DNA of 11,150 nt from Crocinitomicaceae bacterium (GCA_020848015.1 JADLBA010000054.1:1-11150); one strand, 5' to 3'; counted from the first letter of the stretch, positions 1-7,874 are shown. Program-made: numbers and translations. The notes: generated by a model from the sequence alone, not told the origin.

Positions 1-2040
1 GCCGAATACAAATTGGAGGTCTTTTTTAAACCCAAGTTTTTCAAGCTCGGTTGTAACCATCTCCTGTGCTGTCTTATTTCTGAATGCTGTCAATTCTTCA
101 TTATTCTTGAACTTCGAAGACGGAACTTTTGAGGCACTTGACTCAACATTGATAGTCACTCTTCCTCTTTTCTGAATGATCTTTTTAACATCGTTGATGA
201 ATTGCTGGAATTTTACTTCTCTCGCTCCAAAATCTTTGGAGTCGTAGATAAAGTAGCGGGAGAATTCGGCATAACCGAGTTCTTCGATAAACTGAGTTTT
301 GATTGGATCCTTTGGATCATAGCCTAAATCTTCTTTTTCTTTTGAAACTACCGGAGGTATAGGCTTAGGAATTTCAACGACCGGCACAACAATCGGCGGT
401 TCCGGTTCTTTTTCTATCTTCACAGGAATGAGATAAACCTCGCGTTCAAGTTCTTGGAAACTTCCTTCACAGGGAACAATAATATCGTCTTGTTTGATGG
501 TTTCTTGTCCCTGATAGTAATCAATGTGGTAATTGGTACAGGGGGCAAGAATAGCTAAGTAACCACCATCCCTCATACGTGGGCGGTATTCTGTTTTTTC
601 ACCTGTTTTAAGATTGGTAATCACCACCTTGAGATCCGGTGGTAATTCTTTTCCTTCTTCACCTATGATAAATCCCTTTAACACCGCCACTTGGCTTTCA
701 TTTGACATCGGCATATCCACCAGGTAAATATCTTTCAGCCCATAGCCTCCGTCCTTTTGTGAAGAGTAGTAGGCGCGCCGTCCATCCGCCATTGGCTGGA
801 AGAAAACATCATCGTCCACCGTATTCAACGGGAATCCCATATTTTCAGGTTTACTCCATTCTCCGTCGTCGCCTAGTTTAGAATAGAAGAGATCAAACCC
901 CCCCATACTGGTGTGTCCTTGTGAAGCGAAATAAATGGTGCGGCCATCGGGAGAAAGGAAGGGCGAATCTTCTTCGTAAATGGTGTTTAACACCGGTCCT
1001 GCACTCAGCGCCTTACTCCATTCGCCATTAGGCAGTTTCACACAGCGGTAAATATCCCTTCCACCAAGTCCACCCGGACGATTGCTGGTGAAATAAAGTG
1101 TATTTCCATCAGCAGATATCTTACAGTGTGTCTCCCAGTATTTTGTATTGATATCGGAACCCAGCTTTGCCGGATCACTCCAAATTTCGCCAATCAGTTT
1201 TGAATACAGGATGCGCCCATCGCCAAGGCTGTCACGGTAAATAAAAAGAGTCAACCCGTCGGGTGACACACTGATGGTTGCGTCGTGTTCGTCTGAGTTC
1301 AGGTTTAGTAGTTCAGGGTTGGTCCATTGATTCAACTCATCGCGAAAAGAAACGTAAATATCTTCTTTGTATTCATTTGTCTCCGGGTCAACAATTTGAC
1401 TGTTTGTGGAGTCGGGGCGAAGTCGTCTGCTGGTGAAAAACATCGAACTTTCGTCAATCGAAAGCACCGGACTGAAATCGTTCGCACTGCTATTGATCAC
1501 TGGCCCCACGTTGGTGATGACGTATTGTTTCGGGTTGGCAACCTGGCGTTTCGCCTCTTCACACATTTCTATTTCACGTTGTGCGCGCTGGTACAACACG
1601 TGTTTTTGATTCAGCATTTTCAGCAGCTTGTTGTAGGTTTCGATGGCCGGATCAAGCTGGTAATTCAGGTGCTGCGCTTTTCCAAGATAGAAAAGTGCAT
1701 CTACGGGAGCCCTTCTTTCTGTTGGATCAAAAGGGTCATAGCTTTTTGAAACTTTTTTTTGAGTAGCTACCTCGAGGTATTGTAACGCTTGGGGCTTTGA
1801 CATTGCCGTCTGAAGATAGCTGTAACCAAGTTTGTAGTTGACATTTGCATTGTCAGGGTCTTGTGAAAGGAGGCTCTGCCACTCCTTGATCGCCTGGTAC
1901 CACAATTTCTCCTCCATCAACCTGTTGGCTTCGACAAAACGGGCACTGAAATCCTTTGCCTTAGGCGGTTGAGGATTTTCCGCAGTACTTGCAATTAAGC
2001 AGGAAAGAATAAATGCCAAAAAAGTAACTCCTCTTTTCAT
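1..2040 (-). CDS. PorE-like TPR / PD40 beta-propeller / CRD / OmpA-like envelope protein (C-terminus cut by window edge)
   Basis: An open frame of 680 codons runs without a stop to the window edge, so the C-terminus is missing. A signal peptide (about residues 1-20, ending STA) is followed by a TPR-like helical region (about 30-170). Five PD40/WD40-like blades follow at about 188-206, 256-270, 306-332, 360-388 and 412-441, with SPDG or SADG turns followed by LYFTS-type strands. A carboxypeptidase-regulatory-like domain lies at about 452-512, a proline-rich linker at about 541-567, and an OmpA-C-like segment from about 590. That segment is degenerate: it reads SSASKVPS where a canonical peptidoglycan-binding domain has a TD motif, then N646, L650 and R654. 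This domain order is that of PorE, a periplasmic/outer-membrane component of the type IX secretion and gliding machinery. Bacteroidota carry several paralogues with the same architecture, so the T9SS role is an inference. FILSC around C14 resembles a lipobox weakly. Start: first ATG before the signal peptide; no clear Shine-Dalgarno. Confidence 0.8.
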   Translation of the reverse strand, partial: MKRGVTFLAFILSCLIASTAENPQPPKAKDFSARFVEANRLMEEKLWYQAIKEWQSLLSQDPDNANVNYKLGYSYLQTAMSKPQALQYLEVATQKKVSKSYDPFDPTERRAPVDALFYLGKAQHLNYQLDPAIETYNKLLKMLNQKHVLYQRAQREIEMCEEAKRQVANPKQYVITNVGPVINSSANDFSPVLSIDESSMFFTSRRLRPDSTNSQIVDPETNEYKEDIYVSFRDELNQWTNPELLNLNSDEHDATISVSPDGLTLFIYRDSLGDGRILYSKLIGEIWSDPAKLGSDINTKYWETHCKISADGNTLYFTSNRPGGLGGRDIYRCVKLPNGEWSKALSAGPVLNTIYEEDSPFLSPDGRTIYFASQGHTSMGGFDLFYSKLGDDGEWSKPENMGFPLNTVDDDVFFQPMADGRRAYYSSQKDGGYGLKDIYLVDMPMSNESQVAVLKGFIIGEEGKELPPDLKVVITNLKTGEKTEYRPRMRDGGYLAILAPCTNYHIDYYQGQETIKQDDIIVPCEGSFQELEREVYLIPVKIEKEPEPPIVVPVVEIPKPIPPVVSKEKEDLGYDPKDPIKTQFIEELGYAEFSRYFIYDSKDFGAREVKFQQFINDVKKIIQKRGRVTINVESSASKVPSSKFKNNEELTAFRNKTAQEMVTTELEKLGFKKDLQFVFG

Positions 2041-2177
2041 TTGAATATCAATTTTTGAAGCTGGTATGTATCTGTTTCATTCGCATTTATACAGTACAGC
2101 CACATGGGAATCTGGTTGAAATAAAATTAGCGCAGCCAATATAAGTAAAAACAGGATTCTGAGCGATGGTAAATGAC
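2041..2177. other. 137-base intergenic gap between E2 gene and PorE-like gene
   Basis: This is the longest gene-free stretch in the window and should hold the 3' end of the E2 transcript and any promoter of the PorE-like gene. I find no strong terminator. A very short imperfect stem (CAG/CTG) precedes five T on the minus strand, too weak to call. The best -7-like match on the minus strand is TAATTTTA (2122-2129, one mismatch to TAnnTTTG), without a well spaced -33 TTG. No ORF, tRNA or repeat is visible. Confidence 0.5.
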
Positions 2178-3518
2178 TCAAATTTTCCTATTTACGTCGA
2201 AAGACTCAAGATAATCAGCTACCCTTCTGACAAAACTACCGCCCAGCGCCCCATCTACAACCCTGTGGTCGTAGCTGTGTGACAGGAACATCATCTGCCT
2301 GATTGCGATTGCATCACCCTGTGGAGTTTCAATCACCGCAGGTTTCTTGCGGATAGCTCCAACGGCAAGAATAGCCGCCTGAGGCTGGTTGATTATTGGG
2401 GTGCCCATTACATTCCCAAAGGTACCGACATTGGTCAGCGTGTAAGTACCTCCCTGAATATCGTCGGGAGAGAGTTTGTTATTTCTCGCTCGATCCGCGA
2501 GATCATTCACCTTTTTGGCAAGTCCGACTAAGTTCAACTGATCTGCATTTCTAATGACAGGAACAATCAGGTTGCCGTTGGGCAATGCTGTTGCCATACC
2601 GATATTAATGTCACTTCGTTTAATGATTCTTGAACCATCCACCGATACATTGACACCCGGAAAATCCTTGATTGCTCTTGCTACTGCTTCAATGAAAATG
2701 GGAGTAAATGTCAATCTGGTCTTTTCATTTCTCTCGAACGCCTCCTTTACTTTTTCCCTCCACATCACAATATGAGTGACATCGGCCTCCACATAACTAG
2801 TAACATGCGGAGAAGTGTGCTTGCTCATCACCATGTGATCGGCGATGAGTTTCCGCATCCGGTCCATTTCAATTATTTCATCGTTAGGGCCGACACTTAC
2901 CGGCTGCTTAACTGCCGGCGCAGCCACAACAGAGGGGGCAACAGCAGCCTCAGTTACCTTTCCCGCAATACTTCCATTGGATGCAGTTACAACATCTCTT
3001 TTTCCTCTGTTTTCAACATAGGATAAAATATCGGATTTAGTAACCCTTCCTCCCAGACCTGTTCCGCTGATGCTCTCTAACTCAGACATTACTATTCCTT
3101 CCGCCTTCGCAATATTTCGAACTAATGGTGAATAAAATTTTCCTGAAGAGCCTTCTTTCAGTACCTCAGCAGCCGGCGATGGATGCTGCACAGCAACGGG
3201 CAGAGCACCCACGTGAGGGGTGGCCTTTTCAGCCGGAGGCGGAGTAACGGACTCTTGTTTTGCCACTACCGTGGTTGTTCCCACTCCTATCAAGGCAATC
3301 GGTTGGCCTACCTGCACTACCTCTCCCTCTTTGACGAGGCATTTCAGCAGAATGCCGTCTTCTGGGGAAGGCACTTCGCTGTCCACCTTATCAGTGGCAA
3401 TCTCAATTACTGCCTCATCGGCCTTTAGTACGTCTCCTTCATTTTTCACCCATTTGATGATGGTCGCTTCAGCGACGCTCTCACCCATTTTTGGCAACAA
3501 CAGTTCTATCTGTGACAT
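2178..3518 (-). CDS. 2-oxo acid dehydrogenase complex E2 component (dihydrolipoyllysine-residue acyltransferase)
   Basis: The 446-residue protein has the standard E2 layout. An N-terminal lipoyl domain (about 3-78) carries the lipoylated lysine K44 in ATDKVDSEV. An Ala/Pro/Val-rich linker follows (about 80-126). The peripheral E1/E3-subunit-binding domain (about 128-170) contains the SPLVRNIAKAEGI and GTGLGGRVTKSDI motifs. After a second linker (about 171-212) comes the catalytic domain (213-446), with the active-site H418-R-V-V-D422-G. E2 moves acyl groups from the E1 thiamine intermediate to CoA in the cytoplasm. The single lipoyl domain and GESVAEATI opening fit the branched-chain or mixed-specificity E2 enzymes of Bacteroidota, but sequence alone does not fix the substrate among pyruvate, 2-oxoglutarate and branched-chain 2-oxo acids. 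No E1 or E3 gene is adjacent. It lies 50 bases after the O-antigen-ligase-like gene and may be read through from it or use the -7 element in that gap. Confidence 0.93.
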   Translation of the reverse strand: MSQIELLLPKMGESVAEATIIKWVKNEGDVLKADEAVIEIATDKVDSEVPSPEDGILLKCLVKEGEVVQVGQPIALIGVGTTTVVAKQESVTPPPAEKATPHVGALPVAVQHPSPAAEVLKEGSSGKFYSPLVRNIAKAEGIVMSELESISGTGLGGRVTKSDILSYVENRGKRDVVTASNGSIAGKVTEAAVAPSVVAAPAVKQPVSVGPNDEIIEMDRMRKLIADHMVMSKHTSPHVTSYVEADVTHIVMWREKVKEAFERNEKTRLTFTPIFIEAVARAIKDFPGVNVSVDGSRIIKRSDINIGMATALPNGNLIVPVIRNADQLNLVGLAKKVNDLADRARNNKLSPDDIQGGTYTLTNVGTFGNVMGTPIINQPQAAILAVGAIRKKPAVIETPQGDAIAIRQMMFLSHSYDHRVVDGALGGSFVRRVADYLESFDVNRKI

Positions 3519-3546
3519 GCTTGGAAGTGTGCATTTATGCTGTGTG

Positions 3547-3554
3547 CAAATGTA
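3547..3554 (-). promoter_or_regulatory. Candidate Bacteroidota -7 element upstream of E2 gene
   Basis: The minus strand reads TACATTTG, an exact match to the -7 consensus TAnnTTTG. It would place transcription start near 3540, giving a leader of about 22 bases before the E2 ATG. No clear TTG/TTTG is found 17-23 bases upstream, so the match could be chance. If real, it would let the E2 be expressed independently of the two upstream genes. Confidence 0.35.
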
Positions 3555-3568
3555 TGGATTTCCCTGTG

Positions 3569-4795
3569 CTAATCCGCATCGGCTTTTAAGAACACTAAGC
3601 TCCAGAAGCAGAAAAAGACAATGCCCGCCTGGACTTCGAGAAAAGATTCAAACAAAAAATTAAACACACACAGAATGATAAACCCTCGAAAAAAAAGATT
3701 TCCGGAAGCTCTTGCGCTTTTCCAAAGAATCCATAAAAAAGCTGTCAAAAGAAAAAGTCCGGCCCATCCGGTTTCAGCCCCTGTCTGAAGAAATTGATTA
3801 TGCGCATTCAATTCTTTTTTAGCTGCCTTTTCTTCTCCCTTGGCCTCATAAATCTTAACGAGTTCTGGCGTTACATTTCCTGTTCCTACACCGAGCGGAT
3901 GAGTACTCAACAATTCCCAAGCTGCGGTCATGGTGACTTTTCTAAGGCCAGTGCTGGAAACCGCCCCCTTATGATCGGCTATGGTATCCGAAACATGAGC
4001 GGCATTATCTACTGCCTCTCTGATACGTCCTAATGTATAAGGAAGAAAAAATATAGATGCTGAAAAAACGCTGAGTACCACAACAGAATTGATGGCAGCA
4101 TTTTTCAACCGCAGCCTGTTATGTCGCTCCGACCATATCCAGACAGCAATTACAATCGGAACAGAAAGTATTCCTGCCCTCGAAGCAAGCATGGTGATGT
4201 AAACAGTAAGAATGGAGGCGATAACCCAATGAATGATTGTACTTCCATATATATGGCGCATCTGCCCGGCGCGAATAAACATCCACAACAATGCCATACA
4301 CTGGTAAACCGCCATATAGGTGGGGTGAAAATAAATACCCAATTTCGAGTAGGAAAGATGAGTCCAGTCTGCAGTGGCAACGCTCATGTATATCCCGTAG
4401 CAAATAGAAAATACCATGAATAGCAAAGCCCCTGTGCTAAAGGCATCGGCAATTTTCTGAACGTGGTGCACCTTGATACGTGGCAACACAAGCGCCAGCA
4501 GGGGAAATGCAATAAAAGAAGCCTTGATTTCCATTTCAGTCCAGGCATCCCGAGGAAAGCGGGTAAGACTGATTCCGGCCAAGTGTAGTAAATACAATGA
4601 CATGAGCAGAAACAGCGGGAAAATCTCGCTTTCTCGATACAACTTGCGATCTCTCACCGATTTAATAATGGCTACAACAGCACTTGAAATAATCAAAAAC
4701 GGGATAATGCGCTTATGAAGCGGAATAAAAAAAGCAAGTGTTACCAACAGATTATATTGCCAGTCGGTAGTGGATATATAGGATCTCCATTTCAT
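3569..4795 (-). CDS. O-antigen ligase / polymerase family integral membrane protein (Wzy_C type)
   Basis: This 408-residue protein is dominated by hydrophobic helices (roughly ten or more) around one long hydrophilic stretch (about 255-335). Features seen in the WaaL/Wzy superfamily are present: HPTYMAVY at 157-164, the SRAG motif with R206 just after a helix, R285 followed by a W and a HPLGVGTGN turn (299-307), and the NAHNQFLQTGAETGW motif (330-344) with H332. Family members transfer or polymerise undecaprenyl-linked glycans on the periplasmic face of the inner membrane. Whether this one ligates O-antigen to lipid A core, polymerises an O-unit or handles another glycan cannot be read from the sequence. 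No glycosyltransferase or flippase gene lies beside it, unlike a typical O-antigen cluster. The start overlaps the stop of the upstream DinB-like gene (ATGA), implying co-transcription and translational coupling. Confidence 0.85.
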   Translation of the reverse strand: MKWRSYISTTDWQYNLLVTLAFFIPLHKRIIPFLIISSAVVAIIKSVRDRKLYRESEIFPLFLLMSLYLLHLAGISLTRFPRDAWTEMEIKASFIAFPLLALVLPRIKVHHVQKIADAFSTGALLFMVFSICYGIYMSVATADWTHLSYSKLGIYFHPTYMAVYQCMALLWMFIRAGQMRHIYGSTIIHWVIASILTVYITMLASRAGILSVPIVIAVWIWSERHNRLRLKNAAINSVVVLSVFSASIFFLPYTLGRIREAVDNAAHVSDTIADHKGAVSSTGLRKVTMTAAWELLSTHPLGVGTGNVTPELVKIYEAKGEEKAAKKELNAHNQFLQTGAETGWAGLFLLTAFLWILWKSARASGNLFFRGFIILCVFNFLFESFLEVQAGIVFFCFWSLVFLKADAD

Positions 4796-5328
4796 ATCCG
4801 CGCCATCGCTGTTTTTATTCTTTCCAACTGGTAAGTATGATGCTGAATATGGTTGGCGAGGAGTTCCATTGTCTGGAAAAGATTGACTGGGCCGGCAATA
4901 GGTTGACGAAAAATCTGACGATGGTAAAAACTTTCATCGAGTGAATAGATAAAAAATCTCAGCTCATCGCGTACCGACTGCCAGTCGAACATCATAAAAT
5001 CACGCGATAGTGAACTCACAGGGTCGGGCAAGACTGAAGGAGCCTTGAACCGTTCCGTCGAAACAAGCCTTGCATTGAGTTTCCTGCCGGCAGCGCCGTG
5101 CTCATCCTCTGCCAGTGGAATGTTTTGCCACCCGCCCGATGTCTTTTTCTTCATATAATGCAGGGTTCCCCGCTCACTGATAATGATATGTTCCATCACC
5201 TGGAGAGCCGACCAAGAACCGGATTCATGGAACTCTAATTGTTCGGTACTCCAGTTGTCAATCATAGACAGGAATTTGCGTCTTGCCGTTTCCATCCTGT
5301 CCCAATGAAGATCAATGCGGTTTTCCAT
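4792..5328 (-). CDS. DinB-family putative metal-dependent protein
   Basis: The 178-residue soluble protein fits the DinB/YfiT four-helix-bundle family. Family hallmarks are SWSALQVMEHI, with H47 as first metal-ligand candidate, and the C-terminal NHIQHHTYQLERI (159-171), with H160 and H164 as the other two candidates. This His triad binds a divalent metal in characterised members, several of which are thiol transferases (for example bacillithiol- or mycothiol-dependent). The substrate here is unknown. It is the first gene of the minus-strand run, and its stop overlaps the start of the O-antigen-ligase-like gene by four bases. No signal peptide or membrane segment is visible. The chosen ATG lies about 10 bases after a -7-like element, and no Shine-Dalgarno is evident. 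Transcription starts from the divergent region shared with elaA. Confidence 0.85.
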   Translation of the reverse strand: MENRIDLHWDRMETARRKFLSMIDNWSTEQLEFHESGSWSALQVMEHIIISERGTLHYMKKKTSGGWQNIPLAEDEHGAAGRKLNARLVSTERFKAPSVLPDPVSSLSRDFMMFDWQSVRDELRFFIYSLDESFYHRQIFRQPIAGPVNLFQTMELLANHIQHHTYQLERIKTAMARI

Positions 5329-5342
5329 CTTATAATATTCTG

Positions 5343-5371
5343 CTAATGTAATTGCGATTTACCGATACAAA
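5343..5371 (-). promoter_or_regulatory. Candidate promoter of the dinB-like / ligase-like operon
   Basis: On the minus strand a TTTG (5368-5371) precedes TACATTAG (5343-5350) by 17 bases. This resembles the Bacteroidota TTTG / TAnnTTTG promoter with one mismatch in the -7 element. The predicted start site is near 5338, about 10 bases before the DinB-like ATG. The assignment rests on consensus and position only. Confidence 0.4.
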
Positions 5372-5390
5372 TCGAGCGGGGTTATTTTTG
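5358..5390 (+). promoter_or_regulatory. Candidate promoter of elaA, abutting its start codon
   Basis: The -7 element TATTTTTG (5383-5390) matches TAnnTTTG exactly, and TTTA at 5358-5361 is a plausible degenerate -33 element about 21 bases upstream. The ATG of elaA begins only four bases after the element, so transcription would start at or just next to the A of the ATG, giving a leaderless or near-leaderless mRNA. It overlaps the opposing promoter of the dinB-like gene. Confidence 0.5.
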
Positions 5391-5394
5391 CTGC

Positions 5395-5853
5395 ATGAAC
5401 CTGAACTGGCACTACCGTATGTGGAATGAACTGACGAGGGATGAACTTTATGCCTGCCTTGTCCTGCGCATTGAAGTTTTTGTTATAGAACAGTGCTGCC
5501 CCTATATGGACACAGATGATAAAGACAAATCATCAGATCACCTTTTCTGTACAGATGCTACTGGCAAGGTACTGGCCTACCTGCGCATAGTACATCCTGG
5601 CATTTCGTTTACCGAATGTTCGATCGGCAGGGTAGTAAACCATTCATCTATTCGCGGAACAGGTATTGGTAGAGAACTTATGAGGCGGGGAATTCATGCG
5701 ATTGAACAAAAATGGGGCGCTTCTGCGGTGCGTATTTCTGCTCAACTTTACCTTCAGCAGTTCTATGAAAGTTTCGGATTTGTGAAATGCAGCGAAATCT
5801 ATGATGAGGATGGCCTTCCGCATATTCAGATGCTGCGCCCGCTGGGAGCATAA
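5395..5853 (+). CDS. elaA: ElaA-family GNAT N-acetyltransferase
   Basis: The 152-residue protein is about the length of E. coli ElaA and aligns by eye over its whole length. The ElaA-typical opening is present: ELTRDELYACLVLRIEVFV, then IEQCCPYMDTDDKD, then a DHL segment. The acetyl-CoA-binding motif is R87-G-T-G-I-G92 after the IGRVV strand. QLYLQQFYESFGF (117-129) and YDEDGLPHIQM (136-146) are the C-terminal signatures. Members are cytoplasmic acyl-CoA-dependent acetyltransferases whose physiological substrate is not established. The annotated ATG matches the family N-terminus, so the short distance to the upstream -7 element is probably real rather than a start error. The gene is read divergently from the dinB-like gene and is followed 84 bases later by the Uup-like gene on the same strand. 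Confidence 0.9.
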   Translation: MNLNWHYRMWNELTRDELYACLVLRIEVFVIEQCCPYMDTDDKDKSSDHLFCTDATGKVLAYLRIVHPGISFTECSIGRVVNHSSIRGTGIGRELMRRGIHAIEQKWGASAVRISAQLYLQQFYESFGFVKCSEIYDEDGLPHIQMLRPLGA

Positions 5854-5924
5854 CAACTTACAACAAAAGTCCCATCATATTAGCAACGAAACGGTGCCTG
5901 AAACGGAATTGATAAAATCAATGC

Positions 5925-5932
5925 GATCTTTG
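5925..5932 (+). promoter_or_regulatory. Candidate -7 element abutting the Uup-like start codon
   Basis: GATCTTTG differs from TAnnTTTG only in its first base and ends five bases before the ATG at 5938, nearly the same geometry as for elaA. No well spaced -33 TTTG is visible: the nearest TTG, at 5909-5911, leaves only 13 bases. This is a weaker call that gains some weight from the parallel with elaA. Confidence 0.3.
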
Positions 5933-5937
5933 CAGTG

Positions 5938-7809
5938 ATGAATTACCTGTCAGTAGAAAATTTAAGCAAATCATTCGGGATTAATCAGCTCTTTACCGGG
6001 CTGTCATTTGGAATTGAAAAGGGGCAAAAAGTCGCATTAGTAGCCCGCAACGGAGCGGGCAAGTCAACGCTGATGCGGATACTTACCGGAAAAGAAACCC
6101 CTGATAACGGTCTGGTCGTTTTTAATAAAGAAGTGCGCACAGGATACCTTTCACAGGAACATGATCTCGACGAAAATAAAACTATACTTGAAAATATTTT
6201 TTCGGCAGACAATGCAATGACACGCGCTATTGCGATGTACGAAAAAGCACTTGAAAACGGAAGCGGATTGCAAAAAGCCCACGACGAGATGGAGCATACC
6301 AATGCGTGGGCTTACGAAACAATTGCCAAGCAGATCCTTGGAGGACTTGACATTCACGATTTTGACCGGATGGTCTGTAGTCTGAGCGGGGGGCAGAAAA
6401 GACGGGTAGCACTCGCAAAAGTACTGATCGAAGCCCCTGATCTTGTCTTTCTCGATGAGCCGACCAATCACCTCGACCTCGACATGATTGAATGGCTCGA
6501 AGAATTTCTCTCGCGCTCCAGCATGACGATTTTTATGATAACGCACGATCGTTATTTCCTCGAAAATATCACCGACGAAATACTCGAACTCGAAAACCAA
6601 TCTATCTACCGTTACAAAGGGAATTTCTCTTACTACCTTGAAAAAAAAGCTGAGAGGGAAATGCTTGAAGAAACTGTGCGCGATAAGCAGGAGAATCTTT
6701 TCAAACGCGAACTGGAATGGGCAAGAAAAATGCCGAGAGCCAGGTCAACGAAAAGCAAGAGCAGAATGGACAGTTTTTATGATCTAAAGAAAACGTTGAG
6801 TCGTCGAATAGACGACAGCACACTTGAGCTCGAAATAAATATCAGCCGGCTTGGCAGCAAGGTCGTCGAAATGCATAAGGTAAAAAAAACATTTGGAAAT
6901 ACTGTTGTGCTGAATGGTTTTGACTATGTATTCAGGACGGGAGAAAAAGTTGGAATTGTAGGGAAAAATGGCGCTGGAAAAACTACTTTCCTGAATTTGA
7001 TCGTTCAGGAGATTCAGCCCGACGCAGGCAAAGTTCAGGTGGGCGATACTGTCGTGTTTGGTTACTATACACAACATGGCATAGTGCTAAAAGAAGGGCA
7101 GAGAGTCATAGAAGCGGTACGTGAAGTTGCCGATTTTATTCCGCTGGCGAAAGGAAAAACGATCACTGCTGCCCAAATGCTCGAACGGTTTATGTTTCCC
7201 CGTCAGATGCATTTCAATTACGTAGAAAGGTTGAGCGGCGGAGAAAAAAAGCGTCTTCAACTCTTATTGTTATTGATGAAAAATCCCAACTTCATGATCC
7301 TTGACGAGCCGACCAACGATCTCGATATTTTTTCTCTCGCCGCTCTTGAAGAATACCTTCTCCATTATCCGGGCTGCCTTATGATTGTTAGTCACGATCG
7401 CTATTTTATGGATAAATTGGTGGATCACTTGCTGGTACTCGATGGGAAAGGAAATGTCAGAGATATTATTGGTTCCTATGCCATATATCGCGAGGCTCAG
7501 GAAAAAGAGACCGCTTTGCAAAAACAAAAAGAAGCCGCAGAGGAAAAAAATATCCCGGTTAGTTCCAATCAGCACGAGGCTGCAAAAGGGCAGAAAAAAA
7601 TTTCTTTCAAAGAGAAATATGAATTTGAGCAGTTAGAAAAAGATATTCCTTTACTTGAAGCCGAAAAAAAAGAACTCGAAAAAAAGCTTCATCTTGCCTC
7701 CAGCGATCATACAGAACTGATACGCATTACTGACCGGCTTGGCGAGTTGGTGAACCTGCTCGACGAAAAGTCAATGCGATGGCTCGAACTTAGTGAACTG
7801 GCAGGGTAG
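5938..7809 (+). CDS. uup: Uup-type ABC-F family ATPase
   Basis: The 623-residue soluble protein has two ABC ATPase domains and no membrane segments. Domain 1: Walker A at 36-44 (ARNGAGKST), signature LSGGQ 149-153, Walker B ending in E174, H-loop H203. The inter-domain linker (about 230-300) contains the PRARSTKSKSRMD stretch. Domain 2: Walker A at 342-350 (GKNGAGKTT), LSGGE 432-436, Walker B ending in E457, H-loop H486. A charged coiled-coil C-terminal domain (about 555-620) ends in the RWLELSEL motif that marks Uup rather than EttA. ABC-F proteins act at the ribosome; Uup is also linked to DNA branch migration and suppression of transposon precise excision. The first Walker A glycine is Ala (A36). 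An in-frame GTG at 5935 is an alternative start, but the ATG at 5938 gives the usual MNYLSVENL opening. Two consecutive stops (TAG TAA) end the gene. Confidence 0.93.
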   Translation: MNYLSVENLSKSFGINQLFTGLSFGIEKGQKVALVARNGAGKSTLMRILTGKETPDNGLVVFNKEVRTGYLSQEHDLDENKTILENIFSADNAMTRAIAMYEKALENGSGLQKAHDEMEHTNAWAYETIAKQILGGLDIHDFDRMVCSLSGGQKRRVALAKVLIEAPDLVFLDEPTNHLDLDMIEWLEEFLSRSSMTIFMITHDRYFLENITDEILELENQSIYRYKGNFSYYLEKKAEREMLEETVRDKQENLFKRELEWARKMPRARSTKSKSRMDSFYDLKKTLSRRIDDSTLELEINISRLGSKVVEMHKVKKTFGNTVVLNGFDYVFRTGEKVGIVGKNGAGKTTFLNLIVQEIQPDAGKVQVGDTVVFGYYTQHGIVLKEGQRVIEAVREVADFIPLAKGKTITAAQMLERFMFPRQMHFNYVERLSGGEKKRLQLLLLLMKNPNFMILDEPTNDLDIFSLAALEEYLLHYPGCLMIVSHDRYFMDKLVDHLLVLDGKGNVRDIIGSYAIYREAQEKETALQKQKEAAEEKNIPVSSNQHEAAKGQKKISFKEKYEFEQLEKDIPLLEAEKKELEKKLHLASSDHTELIRITDRLGELVNLLDEKSMRWLELSELAG

Positions 7810-7874
7810 TAATGCTTTCCTCATTGTCGCCCAGACTCACTATTATAGCATTCCCAGAAGGAAGCGATGAATGG

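Noticed and set aside
1327..1766. Plus-strand open frames of 61-140 codons
   Set aside because: They lie antisense inside the PorE-like coding region, whose minus-strand frame has a clear signal peptide and domain motifs; the plus-strand translations show no family features.
2140..2177. Terminator after the E2 gene
   Set aside because: The candidate stem before TTTTT on the minus strand has only three solid base pairs, too weak for an intrinsic terminator.
3220..3663. Plus-strand 147-codon open frame
   Set aside because: It is antisense to the E2 gene, low-complexity in Ser/Thr as expected from the reverse of an Ala/Pro/Val-rich linker, and has no recognisable domain or promoter.
6151..6600. 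Minus-strand 149-codon open frame
   Set aside because: It is antisense to the first ATPase domain of the Uup-like gene and has no protein features of its own.
7810..7874. Possible bidirectional terminator between the convergent Uup-like and add-like genes
   Set aside because: The only inverted repeat (AATGCT/AGCATT) has a 6-bp stem around a loop of over 30 bases with no flanking T-run, so it is likely chance.
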